DNA of 64,000 nucleotides from Phycisphaerae bacterium (GTDB lineage Bacteria; Planctomycetota; Phycisphaerae; SM23-33): NCBI GenBank assembly GCA_016782885.1, contig JADHXQ010000005.1, positions 1 to 64,000 of the forward strand, read 5' to 3'. Shown piece by piece: positions 17,571 to 26,545 of this stretch (position 1 is its first letter; each line of letters starts with the position of its first letter). The notes under the pieces were generated by a model. It saw only the letters and a program-made list of their open reading frames with translations, ran no database searches and was not told where the DNA came from. The position numbers and the translations under genes were made by a program.

Positions 17571-18512
17571 ATGCGAGTTGTATTCTGCGGCAGTGGTGAT
17601 TTTGCGGTACCGTCTTTTCGGGCGGTTTGCGGCGGCGCCCACGAGCTTGTCGGCGTGCTGACCCAACCTGCGCGCCCGGCGGGCAGAGGGGGCAAGCTGC
17701 GCGACACTCCGATAGCGATCGCGGCGGCGGAGTTGTCCGTCGACGTGACGCCCTGCGAGAACATCAACTCAGACGAAACCGTCGCGATGCTCGATGCGCT
17801 CGGGGCGGACGTGATTGCGGTGGTCGACTTCGGGCAGATCATTCGCGCCGCCGCTCGCGGATGTGCCGCCCTGGACACGATCAACCTGCACGGTTCGTTG
17901 CTGCCCGCGCTGCGAGGAGCGGCGCCGGTGAACTGGGCGATCATCCGAGGATACACGACCACGGGCGTCACGACATTCTCGCTGGTCGATGAGGTGGACG
18001 CCGGCGCCATAATCGCCCAGATACAAACCGATATCGCCCAAAGCGAAACGGCCGAAAAACTCAAATTAAGACTAGCAGAGATGGGCGCCGAGTTGATGTG
18101 TCACACGCTCGACCTTCTCGCTTCGGGCGAGGCCCGGCGAACCGAACAGGACCACTCGCAGGCGACCTTTGCGCCCATGATGAAGAAGTCAGACGGTGTT
18201 ATTGACTGGTCGGCGGATGCGGAAAGTGTGAACCATTTGTTACATGGCGCATGGCCCTGGCCGGGCGGGCAGGCTGTGCTTAAGCGTAGTGACGGTAAGG
18301 AATACGCGGTTGTGATCGCCCGGGCGGAAGCCCTCCCGGGGCCTGTCACAGTTGCGCCTGGAACAGTGGATGACGAACTGTGCGTGGTTACCGGACGGGG
18401 GCGCGTGCGGATTCTCGAACTCAAGCCCGCGGGCAGGCGTTTGATGGCGTTCAGTGACTTCGCCAACGGGTATCGTCTGTCCGCGGGCGACAGATTTCTG
18501 TGGAGCAAATGA
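17571..18512 (+). CDS. fmt: Methionyl-tRNA formyltransferase
   Basis: 313 residues, normal length. MRVVFCGSGDFAVPSFRAV opens the formyltransferase Rossmann domain. LHGSLLPALRGAAPVNWAII holds the catalytic His and SLLPxxRGxAP motif, and VDEVDAGAII holds the conserved Asp. The C-terminal OB-like domain (VTVAPGTVDDELCVVTGRGRVRI) binds tRNA. It formylates initiator Met-tRNA using 10-formyl-THF. The end overlaps rsmB. Confidence 0.95.
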   Translation: MRVVFCGSGDFAVPSFRAVCGGAHELVGVLTQPARPAGRGGKLRDTPIAIAAAELSVDVTPCENINSDETVAMLDALGADVIAVVDFGQIIRAAARGCAALDTINLHGSLLPALRGAAPVNWAIIRGYTTTGVTTFSLVDEVDAGAIIAQIQTDIAQSETAEKLKLRLAEMGAELMCHTLDLLASGEARRTEQDHSQATFAPMMKKSDGVIDWSADAESVNHLLHGAWPWPGGQAVLKRSDGKEYAVVIARAEALPGPVTVAPGTVDDELCVVTGRGRVRILELKPAGRRLMAFSDFANGYRLSAGDRFLWSK

Positions 18513-19894
18513 TGGCGGATACCGCCCCCCGCAAACTCCGGCCTCGCGCCGTCGCGCTCAAGGGGATTCGCGATCGTGCCGGGAACGTGATGGCTCACGT
18601 GGACCGTCTTTGCGGCGCGAGCGAGTTACGATCTGCCGACCGCGGGCTGGCGATGGAACTCGCCTCCGGAGTAGTCAAACGAAGGTCCACTCTCGCTGCG
18701 GTGCTCCGCCCTCTGCTCAGACGCCCGAAAAAGCGCCTGCCCGCGATCGTCAGCGATATTCTGCACGTGGGCTTGTACCAGGTCCTCTTCCTCGATCGCG
18801 TCCCGGCCCACGCGGCGGTCAACGAGACCGTCAAGCTCGCCCACGATGTGAGCCAGGGACGCCACGTCGGTCTGATCAACGGTGTGCTGCGTTCGGCGGT
18901 GCGGTTATATCCTGATCCGCTGGACGGCCCGCCGCCGCTCGGCGCCGAGATAATCCCCAAGAGCCCCAATGCGTACTACGCCGCCCCCCGCGCGATCTTT
19001 CCCGATCCGGCGAGCGACCCGGCGGGTTATCTCGCCGGGGCGTATTCCCTGCCGATCGAACTGGCCGCCAGATGGATCGACGAGTTCAAGGGCCTGGCGC
19101 CCGCATCCAGGATCGCCATGCACGCCAACTGCCGCGCGGCGATGACCGTCCGCCCCAACACGCTGAAGACCGATACCGCCGCACTGCTGGCGCGATTTGC
19201 CGAAGCGGAGATATCCGCTGTCCCGCACGCTAACGGTTTAAGCATAGTAGTTCACGATCGCGCCGAAGCTCTCGCAAGCGACATGTTCGCCGAGGGTCTG
19301 TTCCAGCCGCAGGACGCGACCGCCACCGCCGCAGGCCTCGCGGCGCATCCGTCGCCGGGGATGCGAGTGCTCGACACCTGCGCCGCGCCGGGGACCAAGA
19401 CCACGCACCTTGCCGAACTGATGAACAACAGCGGAGAGATCCTGGCCGTAGACGTTCCGCAGAAACTCGAACTCATAAAGACCAACTGCCTGAGAATGGG
19501 CATATCGATCGTCAGCACAATGTCGGCTTCACAGCTCGGCTCGCTCGATCCGCGGAGCTTCGACGTAGTTCTCGCCGACGTGCCCTGCAGCAACACCGGC
19601 GTCCTGGCCAGACGCCCCGAAGCGAGATGGCGATTCGATGTAAAGTCCCTTGCGACACTGACTGGCGATCAGCGTTTCCTGGCGACCGCGGCGGCCGCTT
19701 TCGTCAAACCCGGCGGGCGGTTGATTTACAGCACCTGCAGCCTCGAGGACGAAGAAGGCAGCCGGGTCGCCGCATACGTCGCCCGCAAGGCCGACACCCT
19801 CTCCCCGGTCAGCGAAAAACTCATCCTTCCGACCGGTGCGTCCGAGCCGACGCAATGGCGTGACGGCGGGTACCAGGCGATCTTCGAAGCCTGA
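18509..19894 (+). CDS. rsmB: 16S rRNA m5C967 methyltransferase
   Basis: 461 residues. The N-terminal NusB-like helical domain (HVDRLCGASELRSADRGLAM to about residue 140) is followed by a Rossmann methyltransferase domain. VLDTCAAPGTKTTHLAELM binds SAM. VLADVPCSNTGVLARRPEARW and YSTCSLEDEEG carry the two cysteines of RsmB/Sun enzymes. The start overlaps the fmt stop as ATGA; a second ATG at 18512 has GGAG 6 bp upstream and is equally possible. The fmt-rsmB pairing is conserved in many bacteria. Confidence 0.93.
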   Translation: MMADTAPRKLRPRAVALKGIRDRAGNVMAHVDRLCGASELRSADRGLAMELASGVVKRRSTLAAVLRPLLRRPKKRLPAIVSDILHVGLYQVLFLDRVPAHAAVNETVKLAHDVSQGRHVGLINGVLRSAVRLYPDPLDGPPPLGAEIIPKSPNAYYAAPRAIFPDPASDPAGYLAGAYSLPIELAARWIDEFKGLAPASRIAMHANCRAAMTVRPNTLKTDTAALLARFAEAEISAVPHANGLSIVVHDRAEALASDMFAEGLFQPQDATATAAGLAAHPSPGMRVLDTCAAPGTKTTHLAELMNNSGEILAVDVPQKLELIKTNCLRMGISIVSTMSASQLGSLDPRSFDVVLADVPCSNTGVLARRPEARWRFDVKSLATLTGDQRFLATAAAAFVKPGGRLIYSTCSLEDEEGSRVAAYVARKADTLSPVSEKLILPTGASEPTQWRDGGYQAIFEA

Positions 19895-19936
19895 CCGATT
19901 GCGAATCGCCGCCCGAGAAGTTACTCTGTGTTCCTG

Positions 19937-20419
19937 ATGGCGAAGAAGAAAGAACAGGACAAGCCCAAGGGCGTGCGGATCTCCAATCGGCGTGCGCGCC
20001 GGGACTTTGAGATACTCGAAGTCGTAGAGTGCGGGATTCAGCTTACCGGTACGGAAGTCAAATCGATGCGGGCGGGAAACGCCAAGATCGACGAGGCCCA
20101 CGCCCGGATATCCAACGGCGAGTTGTTCCTGGTTGGCGCGACGTTCGGCCTGTACGCCCAGGCGGCTGCGGCTATGCAGCACGAGCCTTCCCGCGACCGC
20201 AAACTGCTGGTCCACAAACGCCAGATCGCCAAGCTCGAGATTCACGTCCGCCAGAAGGGCAAGACGCTGATTCCGCTGGCGATGTATTTCAATCGCGGAT
20301 GGGCCAAGTGCGAGATTGGCGTAGCCGTGGGCAAGCGAAGCTACGACAAGCGGGACGCCATCAAGAAACGCCAGCAGGCCCGCGATATGGCCCGCGACCT
20401 GGGCAGGAAATACCGGTGA
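19937..20419 (+). CDS. smpB: SsrA-binding protein SmpB
   Basis: 160 residues. ISNRRARRDFEILEVVECGI with LTGTEVKSMR is the SmpB core, and YDKRDAIKKRQQARDMARDL is the conserved basic C-terminal tail. SmpB escorts tmRNA to stalled ribosomes. The ATG at 19937 (MAKKKEQ) matches the family N-terminus; the GTG at 19928 adds three extra residues. The tmRNA gene is not visible nearby. Confidence 0.95.
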   Translation: MAKKKEQDKPKGVRISNRRARRDFEILEVVECGIQLTGTEVKSMRAGNAKIDEAHARISNGELFLVGATFGLYAQAAAAMQHEPSRDRKLLVHKRQIAKLEIHVRQKGKTLIPLAMYFNRGWAKCEIGVAVGKRSYDKRDAIKKRQQARDMARDLGRKYR

Positions 20420-20426
20420 TCGGACC

Positions 20427-20554
20427 AGTGAGCAGAAAGCAGTGAGCAGTGAGCAGTGAGCAGTAACGGTCTCGGTTGAAGGCAACGGCAAACACCAAAC
20501 ACCGCATCTGCGCCGCTGTCGTTAGTCGTTACCGCTCACTGCTTTCTGCTCACT
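20427..20554. repeat. Heptamer tandem repeat with 21-bp perfect inverted repeat
   Basis: 20427-20447 (AGTGAGCAGAAAGCAGTGAGC) is exactly reverse-complementary to 20534-20554. Both arms are built of 7-bp units (AGTGAGC, AGAAAGC). The left arm continues with two more AGTGAGC copies and AGTAACG, and the right arm mirrors this as GGTAACG. The 86-bp interior has no gene. The element lies between convergent genes smpB and metS, so the transcribed hairpin could stop transcription from both sides. It could instead be a small dispersed repeat. Confidence 0.75.
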
Positions 20555-20556
20555 GC

Positions 20557-20709
20557 CTACTCTTCCGTGTCGTGGGGGTCTATGTCTGTTTGTGCGTGGA
20601 TGTGTTCGGACGAACCGGGCGTGCTGAGAACTTTGTATACGCACCATGTCAGCAGGCCCGTCATTCCCGCAACCGCCAGTATCATTATGATCCATCCGCC
20701 GATAGTCAT
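20557..20709 (-). CDS. MetS-like small subunit of NSS transporter
   Basis: A 50-residue protein too short for the ORF track as its own entry (it is the tail of a shadow frame). It reads MTIGGWIIMILAVAGMTGLL, then TWCVYKVLSTP, then an acidic polar tail. One membrane helix followed by TWCxYKVL is the MetS pattern, the small partner of MetP-type NSS carriers for methionine and alanine in Corynebacterium. Its ATG overlaps the transporter stop by 4 bp (ATGA), so the two are made together. Confidence 0.82.
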   Translation of the reverse strand: MTIGGWIIMILAVAGMTGLLTWCVYKVLSTPGSSEHIHAQTDIDPHDTEE

Positions 20710-22289
20710 TCGGAGGCCTCCTGCTTGTCCCAGCGTTTGTTGGCGAGGTTGACGATTAACGCGAAGAAGGCGGCGACCACGAAGATCAGTCCCAGCGACA
20801 TCAGGATTACGGGCGGCTCGCCTTTGGGCGGCGAGAAGATTGCGCTGAGCCGATCGGGCATCTTGTAGTAGCACCACAAACCGAATACGGCGATCAGGTA
20901 GAGCGGCGCGATGTACTTCAGCACGATCTTCAGGAAATTCGGCATGCGGATCTCGGCGCCGCGGCGGAGTTCGGCCATCCCCTTGTCGATCCCGACTATC
21001 CAACTGAACAGGATCACCTGGAAGGTCGCCAGTATGAATATGAAGAAGTTCGCCATCCAGAAGTCGATCGTGTCGAGCGCGGTGAAGCCCTTTGAGAAGT
21101 AGACCACGAACGCGGCGCCGGTGAGCGTGATGAAGCTGAGCATCGTCACCGAAGCTTTGCGTCCGATCCCTAGCCCCTCTTCGAGCAGCGCTATCGACGG
21201 TTGCAGCATCGACAGCGAACTGGTGACGGCGGCCAGGAACAGAAGGAAGAAGAACAGAAACCCGAAGAACTGCCCGGCGGGCATCTGGTTGAAGACGTTG
21301 GGAAGGGCGACGAAGCCCATGCCAAACGTGCCCGGTGGATTGTCGACAACCCCCTGTCCGAGGAACATGAACGCCGCGGGGATCGCTATCATCCCGCCGA
21401 GCACGACCTCGCAGAACCCGTTGCCCGCGGCGGCTGTCAGGGATGAAAGAGCAACGTCGTCGTCGCGTTTCACGTAGCTTGCGTACGTCAGGATCAGTCC
21501 GAACCCCACCGAGAGGCTGAAGAATATCTGCCCTGTTGCGGCCAGCCATATCTCGGGATTAGAGAGCGTTTCGACGAGAGTCTTGTCCACTCTAGTCGGG
21601 TTCCACATTGCTCCCAGACCGTTTACAACGTTTTGGTCGGGCTTGTCGGGAACCGGCGCACCGAGCGTCAGGACTCGCACGAGGACGATAATCGCGCAGA
21701 CCACCAGGAGGGGCATGGCGATATTGCAGAACTTCTCGATGCCCTTGGATACCCCGCGATAGATCATTATGAAGTTCACGACAAAACATATGACTACGAA
21801 CACCAGCATCCGTGCGGCTCCGCCGGAAAACACGTCGCCGTTTGCGCCCGCTCCGACCGATGTTTCGAAGTGCTTCCCGAGCAATGTCGCGTTGCTGCCG
21901 AATACCGCGAAGTTGCCGACCAGAAAGTCCCACGCGTAAGCCAGGCACCACGCCTCTACGAATACGTAGTACATGTAGATCATCACGGGCATCAGCGTGC
22001 CGAGCAGTCCGATGTACGCGCCGGCGCGCCGTTTGGTCAGAGATCGGAAGATACCCGGCACGGAGTTATGTCCCAGCGCCCCGCCGTATCGCCCCAGGGC
22101 CCATTCGGCCCAGGCAAGCGGTAGGCCCACTATCAGGAAAGCGATTATGTAGGGGATCATGAACGCGCCGCCGCCGTATTGGGCGGCCTGCCCCGGAAAA
22201 CGCAGGAAGTTGCCAAGCCCGACCGCGCTGCCGGTCACCGCCAGAATCGCGCCGACTCGCGTCCCCCATCTCTCACGCTGTCTGGCCAT
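20706..22289 (-). CDS. NSS (neurotransmitter:sodium symporter) family transporter, MetP-like
   Basis: 527 residues, about twelve membrane helices. ILAVTGSAVGLGNFLRFPGQ is the NSS helix 1 with the Na+ sites, and FFSLSVGFGLILTYASYVKR the helix 6-7 region. These carriers couple Na+ to amino acid import. The translationally coupled MetS-like subunit points to methionine or small neutral amino acids. The track ORF starts too early (22535); the ATG at 22289 (MARQRERWG) has AAAGGAA upstream and fits the family N-terminus. Confidence 0.9.
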   Translation of the reverse strand: MARQRERWGTRVGAILAVTGSAVGLGNFLRFPGQAAQYGGGAFMIPYIIAFLIVGLPLAWAEWALGRYGGALGHNSVPGIFRSLTKRRAGAYIGLLGTLMPVMIYMYYVFVEAWCLAYAWDFLVGNFAVFGSNATLLGKHFETSVGAGANGDVFSGGAARMLVFVVICFVVNFIMIYRGVSKGIEKFCNIAMPLLVVCAIIVLVRVLTLGAPVPDKPDQNVVNGLGAMWNPTRVDKTLVETLSNPEIWLAATGQIFFSLSVGFGLILTYASYVKRDDDVALSSLTAAAGNGFCEVVLGGMIAIPAAFMFLGQGVVDNPPGTFGMGFVALPNVFNQMPAGQFFGFLFFFLLFLAAVTSSLSMLQPSIALLEEGLGIGRKASVTMLSFITLTGAAFVVYFSKGFTALDTIDFWMANFFIFILATFQVILFSWIVGIDKGMAELRRGAEIRMPNFLKIVLKYIAPLYLIAVFGLWCYYKMPDRLSAIFSPPKGEPPVILMSLGLIFVVAAFFALIVNLANKRWDKQEASE

Positions 22290-22374
22290 GAAACGATTCC
22301 TTTCGCTCGGTTGTAACTTGCACTCGCGGGCAATATAATCGTCGAAACGCTTCTTTGCAATAAAGGAATCTACA

Positions 22375-24129
22375 ATGAGCAAACTGAACAGACGCGATTT
22401 TCTCAAGGTTGTGGGCGTCGGGTCATTGGCGCTTTCTGCGGGCGGATCTGCACCGGCCACCGCCGCCGCCAAGTCGTCAAAAGGACGCCCCAATATCATC
22501 GTTATCATGTCCGACGACATGGGTATCTCGGACATCGGCTGCTACGGCAGCGAGATCGACACGCCGGTCCTGGACAAGCTCGCGAGCAACGGTCTGCGCT
22601 TCACGCAGTTTTATAATACCGCTCGCTGCTGCCCCACGCGGGCGTGCCTGATGACGGGCCTGTACCCGCACCAGGCGGGCGTCGGGCACATGATGGGCGA
22701 CCGCGGCGTTGACGGATATCGCGGCGAACTCAGCAAGAATTGCATGACCATCGCCGAAGTCATGAAAACCGCCGGTTACTCGACATACATGGCCGGTAAG
22801 TGGCATGTCACCAAGGCGATTAATCCCAAGAGCGAAGACGACAAGTTCAACTGGCCCCGCCAGAGGGGCTTCGACCGGTTCTATGGTACGATCCATGGCG
22901 CCGGAAGCTTGTGGGACCCCAACACCCTTACGCGAGACAACAAGTACATCACCCCGGTCAACGATACCGAATACAAGCCCGCCGGCGAATGGTTCTATAC
23001 CACCGCCATCAGCGACAATGTCGCCAGGTACATCAGCGAGCACAAGGGCGATAACCCGTTCTTCATCTACGTCGCCTACACCGCGGCGCACTGGCCTATG
23101 CACGCGCCGGAGAAGGACATCGCGAAGTACAAGGGCAAGTACGACGCCGGATACGGTCCCATCCGCAAGGCGCGACACGCCAAGATGAAGAAGCTCGGTA
23201 TTGTCGAGGAAAAGTGGGGGCTTTCACCGCAGGCCGAAAATTGGGGCAACGTTAAAAACAAGCCGTGGGAAGCCCGCAACATGGAAGTGTATGCGGCGAT
23301 GATCGACAACATGGACCAGGGTATCGGGACCATCGTCGCCGAACTGAAGAAGCAGGGCAAGCTGGACAATACGCTCATCCTGTTCTTCCAGGACAACGGC
23401 GGGTGCGCCGAGGGAATGGGGCGGCGGGGCACGGGCAAACCGCGCGCCGACAAGCCCACCAAACCGCCCATGGGCAAAGACGTGCTCCAGACGCGGATGA
23501 TCCCGGCGCAGACGCGCGACGGATATCCCATGCGAATGGGCGAGGGCGTGATGGCCGGAGCCGGCGACACGTACATCGGATACGGCAGGGGGTGGGCCAA
23601 TGTCTCCGACACGCCCTTCAGGGAATACAAACACTGGGTCCACGAGGGCGGTATTTCAACGCCGCTGATCGTGCACTGGCCGGCGAAGGTCAAAGACGCC
23701 GGAAAGCTGCGCCACACGCCCTCGCACCTGATCGACATAATGGCCACCTGCGTCGACGTCTCCGGGGCGACCTACCCCAAAACGTACAAGGATCAGCCCA
23801 TCAAGCCCATGGAGGGCCTGAGCCTCGTGCCCGTTTTCGATGACAAGCCAATAAAACGCGAAGCGATCTACTGGGAGCACGAGCGTAATTGCGCGATCCG
23901 GAAAGGCAAGTGGAAACTGGTGGGCAAGGGCGTGCTGGGGAATGACGGTCCGAATGTCGACAGGTGGGAACTGTACGACATAGAGGCCGACCGGTCCGAG
24001 CTGAACAACCTCGCGGCCGAACAGCCCGAGCGCGTCAAGGAAATGTCGGACATGTTCCTGGCGTACTGCAAACGCGCCAATGTCATTCCGTTCAGCGGAA
24101 AGAGACCGGCAAAGAAGAAGAAAAAGTAA
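22375..24129 (+). CDS. Sulfatase (arylsulfatase type), Tat-exported
   Basis: 584 residues. A Tat signal (NRRDFLKVVGVGS) precedes NIIVIMSDDMGISDIGCYG, the metal-binding start of the sulfatase fold. The active-site motif ARCCPTRACLMTGLYPHQAG is the Cys type requiring formylglycine. ILFFQDNGGCAEGMG gives the second metal DN pair, and WVHEGGISTPLIVHWP the substrate region. Length and the GCYGSEIDTPVLD start suit the large arylsulfatase A-like group. It lies 31 bp before a GH127 gene, so the pair probably desulfates and then debranches one polysaccharide. Confidence 0.93.
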   Translation: MSKLNRRDFLKVVGVGSLALSAGGSAPATAAAKSSKGRPNIIVIMSDDMGISDIGCYGSEIDTPVLDKLASNGLRFTQFYNTARCCPTRACLMTGLYPHQAGVGHMMGDRGVDGYRGELSKNCMTIAEVMKTAGYSTYMAGKWHVTKAINPKSEDDKFNWPRQRGFDRFYGTIHGAGSLWDPNTLTRDNKYITPVNDTEYKPAGEWFYTTAISDNVARYISEHKGDNPFFIYVAYTAAHWPMHAPEKDIAKYKGKYDAGYGPIRKARHAKMKKLGIVEEKWGLSPQAENWGNVKNKPWEARNMEVYAAMIDNMDQGIGTIVAELKKQGKLDNTLILFFQDNGGCAEGMGRRGTGKPRADKPTKPPMGKDVLQTRMIPAQTRDGYPMRMGEGVMAGAGDTYIGYGRGWANVSDTPFREYKHWVHEGGISTPLIVHWPAKVKDAGKLRHTPSHLIDIMATCVDVSGATYPKTYKDQPIKPMEGLSLVPVFDDKPIKREAIYWEHERNCAIRKGKWKLVGKGVLGNDGPNVDRWELYDIEADRSELNNLAAEQPERVKEMSDMFLAYCKRANVIPFSGKRPAKKKKK

Positions 24130-24160
24130 GCCCGTCTGCAATCGATAAGGATCGTGACTG

Positions 24161-26539
24161 ATGGGTAATGTCACCAAAGCAGTGCTGGCTGCAATGCTGG
24201 CCTCAGTACCCGCATGCACCTCCCCGGCCCGGCCGGTCCGGACCGCCACGCCCGTATCGTTCGCCGACGTGCATGTCGATAGAGGTTTCTGGGCCGACAG
24301 GCTCGATGCGTCGCGGACCGTGACGATCCCGCACTGCCTCAAAAAATGCGAAGACACCAAGCGCATCGAGAATTTCGCCGTCGCGGCCGGTTTGAAAAAG
24401 GGCACCCACGTCGGGGCGCAATATAACGATTCGGACCTCTATAAGATTCTCCAGGGCGCGATATACAGGCTCAAAACCCATCGGGACCCGAAGCTGGAAA
24501 AACAGATCGACGAGATAATCGCCACGATCGCAGCCGCCCAGCAGCCTGACGGATACCTCTACACGCTCTTCTCGATCGGCAAGCCCGAGGAGAGATTCAA
24601 GCACATCTCACCGGGCCCGAAGCACGAACTGTATTGCATGGGGCACTTCATCGAAGCCGCCGTCGAACACTACCGGATGACCGGTAAGCGGACCATGCTG
24701 AACGTTGCGATCAAACTCGCCGATCATATCGATTCGGTTTTCGGGCCGTCGCCCAAGCGCCCTAATGTGCCCCACCATCAGCAGGTCGAGTCGGCGCTGA
24801 TCGAACTGTACCGCGTGACGAAAGAAAAACGCTACCTCAACCTGGCGAAGTTCTTCATCGACCATCGCGGAGATCATACGGGGCGCGAATCGGTCACGTT
24901 TTACGGGCAGGACCATATGCCCGTCCGCAAGCAGAGTGAGATCGTCGGGCACGCCGTTCGCGGAATGTACAACTGTGTCAACATGGCGTCCCTCTACGCC
25001 GAAACCGGCGATGCCGAACTGCTGGCCGCCACCAGACGCCTCTGGGCCAGCGCGACCGGGCGGAAGATGTACGTGACCGGTGCCGTCGGGTCGATCGGAC
25101 GCGGCGAGTCGTACGGAAACGATTACCAGTTGCCTAACGGAACCGCGTACGCGGAAACCTGCGCGGGGATCGGTCTGGTCTACTTCGCCCACCGGATGTG
25201 GCGGATTGATCCCGACGCCGAGTATATCGATGTGCTCGAACGGGCGCTTTATAACGAAGTGCTCGGCGGAGTGTCGATAAAGGGCGACGCGTTCTTCTAT
25301 CCCAACAAGCTGCTGTCGACGGGGCAGGGCTGGGGCTCGATGCGTCAGAACTGGTTTCGCTGCGCATGCTGCCCGTCGAATATCTGCCGCTTCATTCCGG
25401 CCGTTCCGGGTTACATGTACGGGCATCTCGGCAGCGAGCTGTACGTCAACTCATTCATCCCCGGCCGGGCCACAGTCAAGACCGACTCCCAGACCGTGAC
25501 GCTCAAACAGGAGACGAACTATCCGTGGTCCGGCGCGGTGAAGATCACCGTAAACCCCGCGAAGACCGCCGAGTTCACCATAAACGTGCGAATACCCGGC
25601 TGGGCGCGGAACCAATCGTCACCCGGCGACCTGTATCGCTGCGCCGACCAGACGATCAAACCGCCGATCAGCCTGAAGGTCAACGGTAAGGCCGCCGCCG
25701 TCGAACTCAAACGCGGATACGCACAACTCAAGCGTACCTGGTCCGCCGGCGACACGATCACGCTGGACCTGCCCATGCCTGTTCGCCGTATACTCGCACA
25801 CGATAAGGTAATCAACAACGCCGGGCGCGTCGCGCTTCAGCGAGGCCCGATCGTTTACTGCGCCGAATGGCCGGACAACGAAGGCAAGGTATTCGGCATC
25901 GTCCTGGATGATGATGTCGTGCTGAAGAGCGAGCGTCGCAAGGGGCTCCTGGGCGGCGTGACGGTGCTGACGGCGATACTGAAGAACGGTAAGAAGTTCA
26001 CGGCCATTCCGTTTTACGCCCGGGCCAATCGCGATCGGGGCGAGATGAACGTCTGGATCGCTCGCAGCGAAGCCGCCGCCAAACGGATATCGACCGGTCC
26101 TCTCCCGCATGACTGGGAAGCTCTGGGCCCGATCAAGGCGTCGCACGTGTTCCCGCAAGAACGATTGGGGGCGCTGGTCGACAACAAACTCCCCAAAAGC
26201 TCATCTGATCAGAATGTCCCGCATTTCTCGTGGGAGTACCATACGGGAACTGTGGAGTGGGTCCAGAAGACTTATCCCAAGCCGACGAAGGTATCGTCAG
26301 TCGAGGTCTACTGGTTCGACCAGTCGCCCGAGGGACCATGCCGCCTGCCCAAGTCGTGGCGCGTAATCTACCGGGCCGACAACAAATGGAAAACGGTCGA
26401 GCCGACTGGCGACTACGGTCTGCAACTCGACAAGTTCAACAAGGTGACATTCAAAGAAATCACGACCTCCATCATCCGCATCGAAGCGACCCTGCAGAAG
26501 GGTTTCTCCGGCGGGATCATGGAAATACGCGTCAAATGA
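24161..26539 (+). CDS. GH127-family glycosidase (beta-L-arabinofuranosidase-like)
   Basis: 792 residues with a signal peptide or lipoprotein-like start (AMLASVPAC). The DUF1680/GH127 (alpha/alpha)6 domain runs from FADVHVDRGFWADRLDASR. NGTAYAETCAGIGLVYFAHRM and WFRCACCPSNICRF supply the Glu-Cys and Cys-Cys residues that bind zinc and form the unusual cysteine nucleophile of GH127. The beta-rich middle follows, then a C-terminal sandwich domain of about 120 residues (VEVYWFDQSPEGPCR...SGGIMEIRVK). It should release L-arabinofuranose or related sugars, with the adjacent sulfatase. Confidence 0.85.
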   Translation: MGNVTKAVLAAMLASVPACTSPARPVRTATPVSFADVHVDRGFWADRLDASRTVTIPHCLKKCEDTKRIENFAVAAGLKKGTHVGAQYNDSDLYKILQGAIYRLKTHRDPKLEKQIDEIIATIAAAQQPDGYLYTLFSIGKPEERFKHISPGPKHELYCMGHFIEAAVEHYRMTGKRTMLNVAIKLADHIDSVFGPSPKRPNVPHHQQVESALIELYRVTKEKRYLNLAKFFIDHRGDHTGRESVTFYGQDHMPVRKQSEIVGHAVRGMYNCVNMASLYAETGDAELLAATRRLWASATGRKMYVTGAVGSIGRGESYGNDYQLPNGTAYAETCAGIGLVYFAHRMWRIDPDAEYIDVLERALYNEVLGGVSIKGDAFFYPNKLLSTGQGWGSMRQNWFRCACCPSNICRFIPAVPGYMYGHLGSELYVNSFIPGRATVKTDSQTVTLKQETNYPWSGAVKITVNPAKTAEFTINVRIPGWARNQSSPGDLYRCADQTIKPPISLKVNGKAAAVELKRGYAQLKRTWSAGDTITLDLPMPVRRILAHDKVINNAGRVALQRGPIVYCAEWPDNEGKVFGIVLDDDVVLKSERRKGLLGGVTVLTAILKNGKKFTAIPFYARANRDRGEMNVWIARSEAAAKRISTGPLPHDWEALGPIKASHVFPQERLGALVDNKLPKSSSDQNVPHFSWEYHTGTVEWVQKTYPKPTKVSSVEVYWFDQSPEGPCRLPKSWRVIYRADNKWKTVEPTGDYGLQLDKFNKVTFKEITTSIIRIEATLQKGFSGGIMEIRVK

Positions 26540-26545
26540 CCGCGA

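Noticed and set aside
20427-20554. CRISPR array
   Set aside because: Units are 7 bp without spacers, and the two arms are inverted rather than direct repeats.
19937-20560. tmRNA gene next to smpB
   Set aside because: The 140-bp region after smpB contains only the heptamer repeat; no tRNA-like ends or tag-coding frame are visible.
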